Source of the DNA: Clostridium guangxiense
GTDB lineage: Bacteria > Bacillota > Clostridia > Clostridiales > Clostridiaceae
NCBI RefSeq assembly: GCF_021043395.1
Contig: NZ_JAJNKE010000001.1
Location: 232,149 to 296,148 of the forward strand
Reading direction: 5' to 3'
DNA length: 64,000 nucleotides
Of this stretch, positions 46,366-56,026 are shown piece after piece (position 1 is the first letter of the stretch; each line of letters opens with the position of its first letter). The notes below the pieces were generated by a model, which had not been told where the DNA came from, searched no databases, and saw only the letters and a list, made by a program, of their open reading frames with translations. The position numbers were made by a program, and so were the translations under genes.

Positions 46366-47001
46366 TTAAATACTTTCATATATAAATCTCATAATTTTGC
46401 TCTTCCATTCCTCGCCCTTAGCACTTAAATCCATGCATTTTTTATCCATATCATGTTTTAGCTTCTCATCTTTTATATAGTTTAAATTAACTTTAACATT
46501 AAGAATACAGCTTTCCAGAGAAGCTTGTACCAAGACTGCTGCAACACCCGCATCAGATATTAAATTTTTATTTCCATAATTACATGCAGTCCATATTATA
46601 GGATACAATTTATAAACATTTTCCGCTACTATCATTGGAATTTTAGCTGCCTCTTTAGTACAGTTTTCTATGGCTAGTTTTCTTGCAATTTTTTGTTCTT
46701 CATTTTCTTTAGGTAATTTATAAGAATTCATAAGTTTTAAAAAAGCTTCCGCATCTTTATCAATATACAATGTAAAAAATTTTATAAGTTCGTTCGACTC
46801 CTCTAAACTACGCTTTATGAGTTCTTTAATTTCATCTGAATAATTCTCATATGCTTTTTTTCCTACTGTAAGATTAAATACCATGCTATTTAACGCAGCC
46901 GAAATAGCTGACACAAGTGCAGCACCGCCACCACCTCCTGGTGCTGGTGCTGCAGATGCAAGCTTACTTAAAAACTCTTCAACTGTTAAGTTTTGCATCA
47001 T
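46366..47001 (-). CDS. Cyclodeaminase/cyclohydrolase-family protein (FTCD_C)
   Basis: 211 residues, mostly helical. APAPGGGGGAALVSAISAAL is the hallmark of the C-terminal domain of formiminotransferase-cyclodeaminase and of clostridial FchA methenyl-THF cyclohydrolase. It may act on methenyl- or formimino-tetrahydrofolate in one-carbon metabolism. No partner formiminotransferase is nearby. It lies 26 bases upstream of the methyltransferase gene, so they may share a transcript; no functional link is obvious. Confidence 0.85.
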   Translation of the reverse strand: MMQNLTVEEFLSKLASAAPAPGGGGGAALVSAISAALNSMVFNLTVGKKAYENYSDEIKELIKRSLEESNELIKFFTLYIDKDAEAFLKLMNSYKLPKENEEQKIARKLAIENCTKEAAKIPMIVAENVYKLYPIIWTACNYGNKNLISDAGVAAVLVQASLESCILNVKVNLNYIKDEKLKHDMDKKCMDLSAKGEEWKSKIMRFIYESI

Positions 47002-47182
47002 TTTATTTTCTTCCTTTCTTTTAGTGCTAAATCACTGTTTTGTAATTTCAATAAATTTATTATACAATCAATAAATTCATTAATCAACTTAGCAAAACAT
47101 AATGGTTTTAGCATATTCTAAATAAGATTTCAGAAAGCATTGAACCTCTGAAACTTAGATATGTTTCCAGCGAAACCAACTC

Positions 47183-47223
47183 AATTAAATTCAAGAGAAC
47201 TTTATCAGCTCTTGAATTTAATT
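47183..47223 (-). terminator. Hairpin after the nitroreductase gene
   Basis: AATTAAATTCAAGAG and CTCTTGAATTTAATT form a perfect 15-bp stem with an 11-base loop. It lacks a U-run but sits 33-73 bases past the nitroreductase stop. The rest of the 254-base gap to the cyclodeaminase gene has no open frame. Confidence 0.6.
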
Positions 47224-47255
47224 AGATTCTTTCTAAATTATATAATGATAATTTA

Positions 47256-47822
47256 TTATCTAGTTATAGCAAAATGCTTTTTGTCACTATAATCCATACT
47301 CCAATAATTTTTATAGACATGGTCACGTAAGTCCTTAGGTTCATTGTGAGATTTTGATTCTGCAAACTCACCAACTGGTGTTACTGCTACAACAGAATAC
47401 TTTTCTGGTATCCTAAGTGAAGTTTTCACCTTATTTTCATCTAGTGAAGCTATCCAGCAAGTTCCATATCCTTCGTTTGCCGCTGCAAGTATAAAATGTT
47501 CCATAGCTATTGCGCTATCCACTAGATAATACTCTTTTCCATTTATTTTTCCAGAATCCTCTGGATCACCAACAACAACCGCAACTATCGGAGCCTCTTT
47601 TAAAGCTTCTGCTGCTTCACCAGTGTCATTTAAAACACATTCAGCTATCTCATTTTTCTTTTGCTCATCATCTACTATTATAAAGCTATATGAAGTTTTA
47701 TTTTTCCATGAAGGGGACATCATGGCCGCGTTTATTATATTATTTAATTTTCCATCAGGAATTGGCGTATTTTTAAATTTTTTTATACTAGTTCTCTTTT
47801 TTATAACTTCATAAAAATCCAT
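47256..47822 (-). CDS. Nitroreductase-family FMN oxidoreductase
   Basis: 188 residues of the nitroreductase fold. RTSIKKFKNTPIP at the N terminus and YGTCWIASLDE are typical. It probably reduces nitro or quinone compounds with NAD(P)H; the natural substrate is unknown. ATG 47822 has a strong AAGGAGTG site. It stands alone between the polysaccharide cluster and the cyclodeaminase gene. Confidence 0.88.
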   Translation of the reverse strand: MDFYEVIKKRTSIKKFKNTPIPDGKLNNIINAAMMSPSWKNKTSYSFIIVDDEQKKNEIAECVLNDTGEAAEALKEAPIVAVVVGDPEDSGKINGKEYYLVDSAIAMEHFILAAANEGYGTCWIASLDENKVKTSLRIPEKYSVVAVTPVGEFAESKSHNEPKDLRDHVYKNYWSMDYSDKKHFAITR

Positions 47823-47929
47823 AAAAAATCACACTCCTTACATATAGAGTGTTCAAAAACTAGGTTTTTATTCATTGGTTTTGTTATAAATAAATGCTCC
47901 CTTTTATACTTATTTAAACCATAGCCTAT

Positions 47930-48838
47930 TCATTTAATAAAATAGCTTATTTCCTTCAAATCAACCAAATTTATGTCCGCTTTAAACCCACAAATTAAGT
48001 TCTTTATAAGCTGCTTAGGTTCTTTTCTTATTATAATTCTTCCAATTGCTTCAATAAAAATATAAATTGAAAACACAAGCTTTTGAATTGCATTAGAATT
48101 TCTTTTTATAAAAACAACTCTATTTCTATTTAGAAAATAATAACTAAGCCCACCAAACTTAGAAATTGTAGCTGAACCTTTATGATAAACCTTACTTTCA
48201 TATACACATAACAACTTGTATCCATTTTTTTGTGCTCTAATACAAAATTCTGTTTCTTCAAAAAACAAAAAATAATTTTCAGGTATTAAACCTATTTTCT
48301 CAAAAACCTCTCTTTTACATACAAAGCAGGCTCCTCCAAGAAAATCAACAGTGCTATTTCCCTTATTTGAATTATCATAGGTCACTCCCATACCTATGCG
48401 TTTAGTAAGACCTGTATACAAACTTATATTAGCACCTGCACACTGTACTTTACTTTTATCCTTATATTCGCATATGCATGGTCCTGCAATTCCCACACAT
48501 TTATTTGCATTTAGCACCTTAACTATTTTAGACAAAAAATCTTCCTCTACAACTACATCATTGTTTAAAACACATATGTAATCTGCTCCATTATCTAAAG
48601 CATATTTTATCCCTATGTTGTTTCCATTGGCATATCCAAGGTTTTGATCAGCTCTTATTATTTTGTATTCACTAAACTTAAGCTTAAGCGAATTATAGCA
48701 ATCTATAGCTTCCGAATTATCTACAACTACTATCTCATAATTACTATAATGTATATTTTTTAAGCTTTTGATACATTCTAAAGTATCATTAATTGTATTA
48801 TAATTTAGTATTATAATAAAAACTTTAGGTTCATTCAT
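47930..48838 (-). CDS. Glycosyltransferase family 2 (rhamnosyltransferase-like)
   Basis: About 302 residues. GT2 signature: FIIILNYNTINDTLECIKSL, then NLGYANGNNIGIKYAL, VLNNDVVVE (the DXD-like position), and FFEETEFCIRA. It resembles WbbL-type rhamnosyltransferases that extend a lipid-linked glycan. ATG 48838 is inside the last codons of the preceding glycosyltransferase gene; ATG 48847 is an alternative, only three bases from AAAGGA. Last gene of the polysaccharide cluster. Confidence 0.85.
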   Translation of the reverse strand: MNEPKVFIIILNYNTINDTLECIKSLKNIHYSNYEIVVVDNSEAIDCYNSLKLKFSEYKIIRADQNLGYANGNNIGIKYALDNGADYICVLNNDVVVEEDFLSKIVKVLNANKCVGIAGPCICEYKDKSKVQCAGANISLYTGLTKRIGMGVTYDNSNKGNSTVDFLGGACFVCKREVFEKIGLIPENYFLFFEETEFCIRAQKNGYKLLCVYESKVYHKGSATISKFGGLSYYFLNRNRVVFIKRNSNAIQKLVFSIYIFIEAIGRIIIRKEPKQLIKNLICGFKADINLVDLKEISYFIK

Positions 48839-49967
48839 ATATATCATTTTCCTTTATATCTATTATTTTGCTGTGAAGTTTTTTAACTATAATGTCCCAA
48901 TCATAATTCTCCCTACAAAACTTTTCTGTTGCATAAGATGCCTGAGATAAATTTTTGCTTTCAATTAATTTATTAATGCCGTCAGTAAGTGCTGAAATGT
49001 CACCTACTTCTATTAAAATTCCATTATCACCATTTACAATTTCATCTGCTATACCTACATTAGTAGAAATAATAACATCACCCATAGCTCCAGCTTCAAT
49101 AAGTGCTATTCCGACACTTTCAAATTTAGAAGTAAGGCAAAATATTTTAGCCTTCCTGTATTCATTATAAAGTTCTTTTCTATCATATATTGGTCCTTTA
49201 AATATTACTTTTTTCTTAAGATATTCATACCTCTTAAAATAGTTATCTATTTCCTCTTCAAACTTTTCTTCTATAGGTCCTACAAAAACAAGTTTCCAAT
49301 TTCCAAGCTTATTTTCATCTATATTAGCAAAAGCGTCCATTAACATTTTAGAATTCTTTTCAGGACTTCCTATTCTGCCAACACTCAAAATTATATCTTC
49401 TTTATCATCAAATTTAGCTTTAAGTTTGACTTCTCCCCTATCAAAATCCAAACCATTAGATATGTTTAATAATTTTGTTTTATGCAACCTTAATTCACTT
49501 TTAAGCTCGTTAAATATTTCTTTTTTTTCTACACCTATAATATCTACTCTTTTTAAAAATACATTTAATATCTGCCTCTGTACCATATTCATTTTCTTAA
49601 TTTTATCTACAAGAACCTTTGTACAGTCTAACTTTAAAAATATGATTCCATTTTTATTAAACATTTTATATATAAAGGCATAAAATACAGAATTCAAAGT
49701 CATATGGAATATTTGAAGTACATCTATTATATGAGCATTTTTTTTTACATACAAGTATATATCCTTAAAGTGACCATGCTCTTTTTTTATAAAGTCAATT
49801 TTTAGTCCCTTAACTTCATCTTTTAAATATGGATATTCTCCATTTTTATAAGTTGCTACAAACGCATCATATCCGTATAGTTTATTTAATTTATATGCAA
49901 TCATTCCAACATCCTTTGTCAAATGTACATTTTCTGTTTTTGGATATAAAACACAATATCTCATCAT
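48831..49967 (-). CDS. Glycosyltransferase family 4
   Basis: 378 residues in two Rossmann-like domains. The C-terminal GT4 part has ILSVGRIGSPEKNSKMLMDA, FVGPIEEK, and the nucleotide-sugar site KFESVGIALIEAGAMG. The N terminus (YCVLYPKTENVHLTKDVGMIA) is less typical. The sugar is unknown. It overlaps both neighbours by a few bases, so it is translationally coupled within the cluster. Confidence 0.85.
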   Translation of the reverse strand: MMRYCVLYPKTENVHLTKDVGMIAYKLNKLYGYDAFVATYKNGEYPYLKDEVKGLKIDFIKKEHGHFKDIYLYVKKNAHIIDVLQIFHMTLNSVFYAFIYKMFNKNGIIFLKLDCTKVLVDKIKKMNMVQRQILNVFLKRVDIIGVEKKEIFNELKSELRLHKTKLLNISNGLDFDRGEVKLKAKFDDKEDIILSVGRIGSPEKNSKMLMDAFANIDENKLGNWKLVFVGPIEEKFEEEIDNYFKRYEYLKKKVIFKGPIYDRKELYNEYRKAKIFCLTSKFESVGIALIEAGAMGDVIISTNVGIADEIVNGDNGILIEVGDISALTDGINKLIESKNLSQASYATEKFCRENYDWDIIVKKLHSKIIDIKENDIYE

Positions 49968-51394
49968 ACACCATTCTTTCTAAGTAAGAAATCCTTTATT
50001 TCATCTAAAGTGATATATTTAAATAAGAACACTGAAGCTAAATAAACTAAAGCACTAGCTATTATATTTATTATAGCATTAACCATAAAAATTTTTAATT
50101 CCACAGTTACAATGCACATCGCAATACATGGTATTAATATTCTTAAAATATACTTTAATGAAGAAACCTTAACAACACTGGATGAATACTTCCTCATTAA
50201 ATAAAGATTTATAACCTCTGAAATAACGGTTATAAACGCAGCAACATTCATTCCATATACAGGTGTCAAAATAAGATTCATTATTAAATTAAAAAACGAG
50301 GAAACCGTAACAGCTTTTAAATACTTCTTTTCCATATTCCAAGCGTTAAGTCCATATCCATATATTTCCCTTATAAAAAGAATTAATATGTATATTAAAA
50401 GTATAGAAAAAGGAGCATATGCTTCAGCATAACTTTCACCAAAGAAAATAAGCATAATATCCTTTGAAAGTATGAGGCCACCCAAAACAAGAGGCATAAC
50501 TACTGCTATAATAATCTTTGAGGTTTTATCTACTATTTTATTCAAGGATTTTGTATCTTTATTGTTATAATAGCTAATAAAAAGTGGGAATACAACTGTA
50601 AAGATCATAGTCTCCACATTCATTAAAAAATTAATAATGTAATAAGCAGAGGAATAAATACCTGCTTCAGTATTTCCTCTAGTAAATTCTATTATAATTT
50701 TATCTACATTTCCATTTATCATAGCTAAAATGCCAGACACTAAGAATGGAAAACCAAAATTAACATAGTTATTTACTTTTTCTCTGTTTAAATTAATTTT
50801 AAGCTTAAATTTCACTTTAAAAAAATAAATATATAATTGATACACACTTCCAAGAACTAAAGCTATAAATGTAAATAACGGTATATAATAAATTTGGCTT
50901 TTACTTTTTAAAAAAACATATATTAAAATAAAAGGTATAATATTTTTTATTATATTATACACTGCATTGTACTTCATTTCTTGAATTCCATTATATACCC
51001 AATCTATATTCATGCCTGCTGGAATCAGCGTAATTCCATATACTAGTAACAGCACTCTTAAGGAACTATTTTTCTCATTAATACCAAATAGCTCATAAAT
51101 AAAAAATATTATTATAGCTACAAGAATAATAAGTATTGCTCTAAATGCAAAGGTATCCCCTACAATATAAGGTGTATTATCTTTATCCTTTGCAATTTCT
51201 CTTGTCCCATAAGTTTGAAGTCCAAACAAAACAAACATAGTTAAATACGTCATTATCGCTTGAACCGTTGTAATATCTCCAAACGCAGACTTTCCTATTA
51301 TTTTTGCATAATGAGTTCCCGTAAAAAAAACCATAACTTGAGCTAATAAATTAGATACGCTTACAAACAAAAAATTCTTAGCTACTTTATTCAT
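49964..51394 (-). CDS. Polysaccharide flippase (Wzx-like)
   Basis: About 476 residues with 12-14 membrane helices. LFVSVSNLLAQVMVFFTGTHYAKIIG, TYGTREIAK and the interior pattern fit the Wzx/RfbX family, which flips undecaprenyl-linked repeat units. ATG 51394 has GAGGAAGG five bases upstream; the frame open to 51415 would add seven residues. A second flippase-type protein of the MurJ group is encoded at 58300-59868. Confidence 0.88.
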   Translation of the reverse strand: MNKVAKNFLFVSVSNLLAQVMVFFTGTHYAKIIGKSAFGDITTVQAIMTYLTMFVLFGLQTYGTREIAKDKDNTPYIVGDTFAFRAILIILVAIIIFFIYELFGINEKNSSLRVLLLVYGITLIPAGMNIDWVYNGIQEMKYNAVYNIIKNIIPFILIYVFLKSKSQIYYIPLFTFIALVLGSVYQLYIYFFKVKFKLKINLNREKVNNYVNFGFPFLVSGILAMINGNVDKIIIEFTRGNTEAGIYSSAYYIINFLMNVETMIFTVVFPLFISYYNNKDTKSLNKIVDKTSKIIIAVVMPLVLGGLILSKDIMLIFFGESYAEAYAPFSILLIYILILFIREIYGYGLNAWNMEKKYLKAVTVSSFFNLIMNLILTPVYGMNVAAFITVISEVINLYLMRKYSSSVVKVSSLKYILRILIPCIAMCIVTVELKIFMVNAIINIIASALVYLASVFLFKYITLDEIKDFLLRKNGV

Positions 51395-51438
51395 TTCTAC
51401 CTTCCTCTTAAGCATATTTAAAAATACTAACTATGCTT

Positions 51439-52146
51439 TTATTTATTTATTAAGACTTTAATTAAGAAAACAGGTATCGCACCTAATCTTTTTATCCTAT
51501 ATGGCTCTTTAATAACCCTATAAAGCCATTCAAGTCCTAATTTAATCATCCATTTTGGTGCTCTTTTTAAAACTCCTGCGAAAATATCAAAACTTCCACC
51601 GACGCCCATATAAATACTGCACGGAAGTTCATCCATGTACTTAACTATAAACCTTTCTTGTCTTGGACTTCCCATAGCAACAAAAATAGCATACGGCTTA
51701 GATGCTTTTATATCTTCAATAATATCGTCGCAATTATCTAAATCAAAAAAACCATTGCGAAAACCTGCTATTTTTAACTCGGGATATTTTTTTTGTATAT
51801 TTTGTACGCAAGCTTCAAGTATTTCCTGCTTTGTTCCAACAAGATATATACCCTTATTTTCAGCTTCGCACTTTTTTATTATTTCTTCCATAACTTCTAT
51901 ACCCGCAATTTTTTCCTTGACAGGCTTACCTATGAGTTTAGAGGCAAGTACAACACCCACACCATCAGGTATTATTATAGAATTTTTATTTGTAAAATTA
52001 TCAAATAAGAATTTGCTATTAAGACCATTATAAAGCACCTCTGGATTTCCAGAAATTATATTAACTTTATTCATATTGCTAATATCTCTTAGCAGCCTAT
52101 TTTTTGTGTCACTGTATATTTCATAACCAAGTATATTTACAGACAT
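51439..52146 (-). CDS. WecG/TagA/CpsF-family glycosyltransferase (GT26)
   Basis: 235 residues. IIPDGVGVVLASKLIG, GSPRQERFI, YMGVGGSFDIFAG and LGLEWLYRVIKEPYR are diagnostic of GT26. Members add the second sugar (for example N-acetylmannosamine) to an undecaprenyl-diphosphate-linked first sugar. With the UDP-GlcNAc 2-epimerase at 56027 supplying ManNAc-type donors, a ManNAc transferase role is plausible. ATG 52146 has GGAGGA. Confidence 0.93.
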   Translation of the reverse strand: MSVNILGYEIYSDTKNRLLRDISNMNKVNIISGNPEVLYNGLNSKFLFDNFTNKNSIIIPDGVGVVLASKLIGKPVKEKIAGIEVMEEIIKKCEAENKGIYLVGTKQEILEACVQNIQKKYPELKIAGFRNGFFDLDNCDDIIEDIKASKPYAIFVAMGSPRQERFIVKYMDELPCSIYMGVGGSFDIFAGVLKRAPKWMIKLGLEWLYRVIKEPYRIKRLGAIPVFLIKVLINK

Positions 52147-52185
52147 AATCAGTCCTCCATATGAGATTTACAATCCCTCTAAAAT

Positions 52186-52752
52186 TCAACCTTCAAGTTT
52201 CTTTATAAATTTTGCTGGAACACCTGCTGCAACAGTATAATCAGGAATATCCTTAGTTACTACTGCACCTGCACCTACTACCGCACACTTACCTATAGTT
52301 ATACCGCATAAAATAGTAGCATTCGTACCTATAAATGCTCCTTCTTTTACTAAAACTTTAGCTTGCTTTCTCCTATAGAATTTGCTAATCATTCTTTTGC
52401 CAACATCTTGATGGGTAATTATACTTACTCCTTCAGACACAACAGAATCTTTTTCCAAGAAAATTTCATCAGCAAGATCAAGAAAAACTTTTCTGCCTAT
52501 AAAGCAATTATCACCAATATGCAACTTAGTATATTGGCGATATGTATTATCAAGTATTAAACCTCTTTTAATATTAGCATTTAAAGCAATGTGTACCCCA
52601 AACTTTTGCATGGAGAACGCCAGAAAGCGTTCACTACAATTTTCAATATATCTATTTATAACATAATCTCCTAAAATCTTAGCTTTAAATTTAATTATAA
52701 ATATATTAATGCATAAAATTAATTTAATTACACTCTTAATAAGCTTTTTCAC
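52186..52752 (-). CDS. Hexapeptide-repeat acyltransferase (serine acetyltransferase-like)
   Basis: 188 residues with a membrane-near N terminus and left-handed beta-helix repeats: HIGDNCFIGRKVFL, CGITIGKCAVVGAGAVVTKDIPDYTVAAGVPAKFI. It probably O- or N-acetylates a sugar of the repeat unit. The start is GTG 52752 with AAGAGGG upstream. It sits between the initiating transferase and the GT26 gene. Confidence 0.85.
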   Translation of the reverse strand: MKKLIKSVIKLILCINIFIIKFKAKILGDYVINRYIENCSERFLAFSMQKFGVHIALNANIKRGLILDNTYRQYTKLHIGDNCFIGRKVFLDLADEIFLEKDSVVSEGVSIITHQDVGKRMISKFYRRKQAKVLVKEGAFIGTNATILCGITIGKCAVVGAGAVVTKDIPDYTVAAGVPAKFIKKLEG

Positions 52753-52773
52753 TGGTTCAACCCTCTTTATAGA

Positions 52774-53424
52774 TTAAAATGCTCCTTCATGCTTAAATAC
52801 AGATACAAATGTCTTAAGTAAAATTTTGAAATCATAAATCACTGAAAAATTTTTAATATAGGTTAAATCATAAAAAATAGTTTTTCCAAGTTCAATTTCT
52901 CCTCTTCCGCTGACTTGTGCTAAACCTGTGATGCCAGGCACAACCATAAGTCTTTGTTTATAATTTTCTGGATAAAATTTAACCACATCTGGTATTTCTG
53001 GTCTTGGTCCAACTAAACTCATATTTCCAATTAGAACATTAAAAAGCTGAGGTAATTCATCAAGGCTAGTCTTTCTTAAAAAGCCTCCAACTTTTGTTAT
53101 TCTATTATCGCTTTTACTTTGAAATACAAACTTACCTAAGTTTTCAGGATCTATATCTAGGGCTCTTTTTTTTTCTGCATTCACTATCATAGTTCTAAAT
53201 TTATATATTTTAAATTCTCTACCATTTATTCCAACTCTAACTTGCTTAAATACTGCTGGTCCCTTTGAATCTAATTTTATAGCAATAAACAAGATTAAAA
53301 GTATAGGACTTAGTATTACTATACCAATTAAAGAAAGAATAAAATCAAAAAATCTTTTTATTATAAAGTGGACTTTTTTATTTTTAATATCTTTTATAGG
53401 ATCTATTACAATATCATTATCCAT
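52774..53424 (-). CDS. Initiating sugar-phosphate transferase (PglC/WcaJ-type)
   Basis: 216 residues, the short monotopic form. One membrane segment (about 24-48), then FKQVRVGINGREFKIYKFRTM, TSLDELPQLFNVLIGNMSLVGPRPE and GITGLAQVSGRG. It transfers a sugar-1-phosphate to undecaprenyl phosphate and so starts repeat-unit assembly in the inner leaflet. The sugar is unknown. Its presence argues that the cluster encodes a lipid-linked polymer. Confidence 0.95.
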   Translation of the reverse strand: MDNDIVIDPIKDIKNKKVHFIIKRFFDFILSLIGIVILSPILLILFIAIKLDSKGPAVFKQVRVGINGREFKIYKFRTMIVNAEKKRALDIDPENLGKFVFQSKSDNRITKVGGFLRKTSLDELPQLFNVLIGNMSLVGPRPEIPDVVKFYPENYKQRLMVVPGITGLAQVSGRGEIELGKTIFYDLTYIKNFSVIYDFKILLKTFVSVFKHEGAF

Positions 53425-53445
53425 CTAATAACCTACTCCCTTATA

Positions 53446-54672
53446 TTATAAATTTCTCTCTCTTAGATATGCCGCTTCTGATAAAGCTAAAAGTACCCAG
53501 AAAAAAGTAGCTACTTTGGGAACGAAAAATAAATTGTCTACAGTATTCATTACTAAAAATGCAATTGTCGCTGCTAAAAAACCAGTAAAAAAATATTTAA
53601 AGAACTTATCATTTGTCATATCTATAAACCTTTTTACATGAATAATCGCTAATATTATTATAGAGATAAAATTAACTATTCCAATTATTCCAAGTTCACT
53701 AAATACTTTAAGATACGAATTGTGAACTGGAAAATGACTGTATCCATATTCCAAATAAGGATATCGCTTCACATATTCATCATATCTTGTAACATAGTTT
53801 CCATTTCCAACACCGAGTATAGGGTGGTCCTTAATCATCTTTAAAGCTATTTTCCACAATTTAATTCTTGTAATATTTTGAGAATTGCTAGCTATATTTA
53901 AAATTCTCTCTCGAACTTTAGAATTAAAAAAGCCAAATAAAAATACTGGCACTAAAACAATAAGCATTTTTAATGAATAAAAAAACAATAGGCAAATTAA
54001 CCCTACCCCAATCCCAACATATGAACTTCTAGAAAAAGTGAAGACTATATTAAAAAACATAGCTAATGTAAACAACCCATATAAACTTTTTTTGAGCTTA
54101 TTTTTTTCATATATCATCATCATAATAACAGGAAAAATAGCTATAACCATGAATGCTGCAAGACTATTTGGATTATCTAATGTTGATGGTATCTTAACTT
54201 TAGTATAATCAAAGCCAGTTTTAAACTCTTTAGCAACACCTTTTCCACCAGTAATATATTGATATATTCCGACAACAGCAACAACTGCTGCACTGCAGTA
54301 CAACACTGCTATTATTTTTTTTATATAACCTTTTTCATTAAATTTAAATTTAATTGTGTAAAAAATCATAACATAGGAAAAAAACCTTATAGCTTCATTT
54401 AACGCAATTGATTTATCTTTAGAATACGATACTGATATACACATTATAACTACAAAAATTAAGAGAGCTAAACATAAGGAATCTTTAAAAAACATAATTA
54501 AGTCCATTATAGCTTTTTCTCTTGTACTTTTTATTATAAAGCATAATAAATTATATAATATTAATATTCCAAAGAACAACATTTCTATTTTATCTACTTT
54601 AAAGTTATTTATGGGCAATATAAATAAATATATGCACATAATTCCGAGCATTAATTTTTCCAAGAGCTTCAT
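53446..54672 (-). CDS. O-antigen ligase/polymerase-family membrane protein
   Basis: About 408 residues with 10-12 membrane helices and the periplasmic-loop pattern HPILGVGNGNY...YGYSHFPVHNSYLKVFSELG, typical of Wzy_C/WaaL proteins. It may polymerise repeat units or ligate glycan to an acceptor. ATG 54672 has a GGTGA site; ATG 54684 is an alternative. A hairpin (54728-54765) lies just upstream. A second protein of this family is at 59891-61477. Confidence 0.85.
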   Translation of the reverse strand: MKLLEKLMLGIMCIYLFILPINNFKVDKIEMLFFGILILYNLLCFIIKSTREKAIMDLIMFFKDSLCLALLIFVVIMCISVSYSKDKSIALNEAIRFFSYVMIFYTIKFKFNEKGYIKKIIAVLYCSAAVVAVVGIYQYITGGKGVAKEFKTGFDYTKVKIPSTLDNPNSLAAFMVIAIFPVIMMMIYEKNKLKKSLYGLFTLAMFFNIVFTFSRSSYVGIGVGLICLLFFYSLKMLIVLVPVFLFGFFNSKVRERILNIASNSQNITRIKLWKIALKMIKDHPILGVGNGNYVTRYDEYVKRYPYLEYGYSHFPVHNSYLKVFSELGIIGIVNFISIIILAIIHVKRFIDMTNDKFFKYFFTGFLAATIAFLVMNTVDNLFFVPKVATFFWVLLALSEAAYLRERNL

Positions 54673-54727
54673 AAAAATCACCATCTCTTATTATTGCCAT
54701 TTTAGGCTTAATAAAATCAATTTTAAA

Positions 54728-54765
54728 TTATGCATTACAAAATATTAACATTCTGTAATGCATAA
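54728..54765 (-). terminator. Hairpin inside the polysaccharide cluster
   Basis: TTATGCATTACA and TGTAATGCATAA form a perfect 12-bp stem with a 14-base loop between the WbuB-like and ligase/polymerase genes. The minus strand continues TTTAAAATTG. It could split the cluster into two expression units or give decreasing expression. Confidence 0.6.
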
Positions 54766-54786
54766 TGTTTTATCATTATAAATAAA

Positions 54787-56010
54787 TCATTTATCTAAAT
54801 CCAAAAGTATCTTTTCCATCTTTTTAGTTATATTAACTCTTGAGTAATTTTCAATAGCATATTTTCTTCCATTTTTACCTAGTTTGTCTCTAAGCTCAGG
54901 ATTTTCATATAATTTTAAAATTGCATCTGCCATTTTTTTAGAATTTTCTGGTTCTACTACTATACCTGCATCAGCTGACTTTATAAGTCTTTCTGCTTCA
55001 CCCTCAGCTGATAACACTATAGCTGTTTCGGATGAAAGAGTCTCAAATATCTTAGAAGGAAGAGCTCCTTTGAAAATATCAAGTTTTTTAAGAGGTATAA
55101 TAGCAGCATCCATAGAAGCAACTATTTTAGGCATATTCTTCTTAGGTTGAAGACCTATAAACTTAACATTATTTAGTCCCTTTTCTTGAACCATATTTAT
55201 AAGCTTTGGTTTTTCAGGTCCTTCTCCCACAAATACAAATTGTATATTTCCATAATCCTTTAATATTTCTGCAGCATTAATAATAACTTCAAGTCCTTGC
55301 GCAAGACCATGTATTCCAGCATAGCAAACTGCAAATTTATCTTTAATGCCCCACTCTTCTCTAAGCTTTTCATCTCTGTTTTCTGGTTTAAATAACTCTG
55401 TATCTATTCCATTGGTTATAACATGAACTTTATTCTTATCAAAACCTCTAGATACTATATTATCTACTATTCCCTGAGTTTGACCAGTTACTGCAGCTGC
55501 TTTTCTATAACAAAATTCTTCAAGTTTTGTTGATAAGCTTATAAGCATCTTGTTATGAAGCATATCTAATTTAACAGCTGATTCTGGCCATAAATCTGAC
55601 ACATTAAATATGAACTTAGCCTTTTTCTTCTTTGCTATACGATATCCTGACCAGCCAAGAAATAATGGCGGAGACTCTACTATTACCACATCTTGATCTC
55701 CAACATTTTTAGCACCTGTAAACATGGAGGAAAAAGTAAAAGATAAATAATTTCTAAGTCTTTTAACAAAGGTTTTTTCCTTAGACGTATATATACTTGT
55801 TCTTACAATGCTTATTCCATCTATTTCTTCCTCAACTAGCTTTTTTCCTTTATAGCCATCAAATATTTCACCCTTAGGATAGTTTGGCATCGCTGTAAGT
55901 ATAGTAACCTCATGTCCAAATTTTTTTAAATGCTTTGCCATTTCAAAAATTCTATTTTGTGGCGCTCCAACTTCCGGTGGACAATATTGAGTTAAAAACA
56001 ATATTTTCAT
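54787..56010 (-). CDS. Glycosyltransferase family 4, WbuB-like
   Basis: 407 residues. LFLTQYCPPEVGAPQNRIFEMA at the N terminus and NVSDLWPESAVKLDML are characteristic of WbuB-type enzymes, which often transfer FucNAc or related sugars. GT4 C-terminal features include AGIHGLAQGLEVII and FVGEGPEKPKL. ATG 56010 has GGGGAGTGA upstream. It follows the 2-epimerase gene by 16 bases, a common pairing. Confidence 0.9.
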   Translation of the reverse strand: MKILFLTQYCPPEVGAPQNRIFEMAKHLKKFGHEVTILTAMPNYPKGEIFDGYKGKKLVEEEIDGISIVRTSIYTSKEKTFVKRLRNYLSFTFSSMFTGAKNVGDQDVVIVESPPLFLGWSGYRIAKKKKAKFIFNVSDLWPESAVKLDMLHNKMLISLSTKLEEFCYRKAAAVTGQTQGIVDNIVSRGFDKNKVHVITNGIDTELFKPENRDEKLREEWGIKDKFAVCYAGIHGLAQGLEVIINAAEILKDYGNIQFVFVGEGPEKPKLINMVQEKGLNNVKFIGLQPKKNMPKIVASMDAAIIPLKKLDIFKGALPSKIFETLSSETAIVLSAEGEAERLIKSADAGIVVEPENSKKMADAILKLYENPELRDKLGKNGRKYAIENYSRVNITKKMEKILLDLDK

Positions 56011-56026
56011 TCTTTCACTCCCCGAA

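Noticed and set aside
51635-52033. 132-codon open frame on the plus strand
   Set aside because: It is antisense to the GT26 glycosyltransferase gene, whose motifs are unmistakable.
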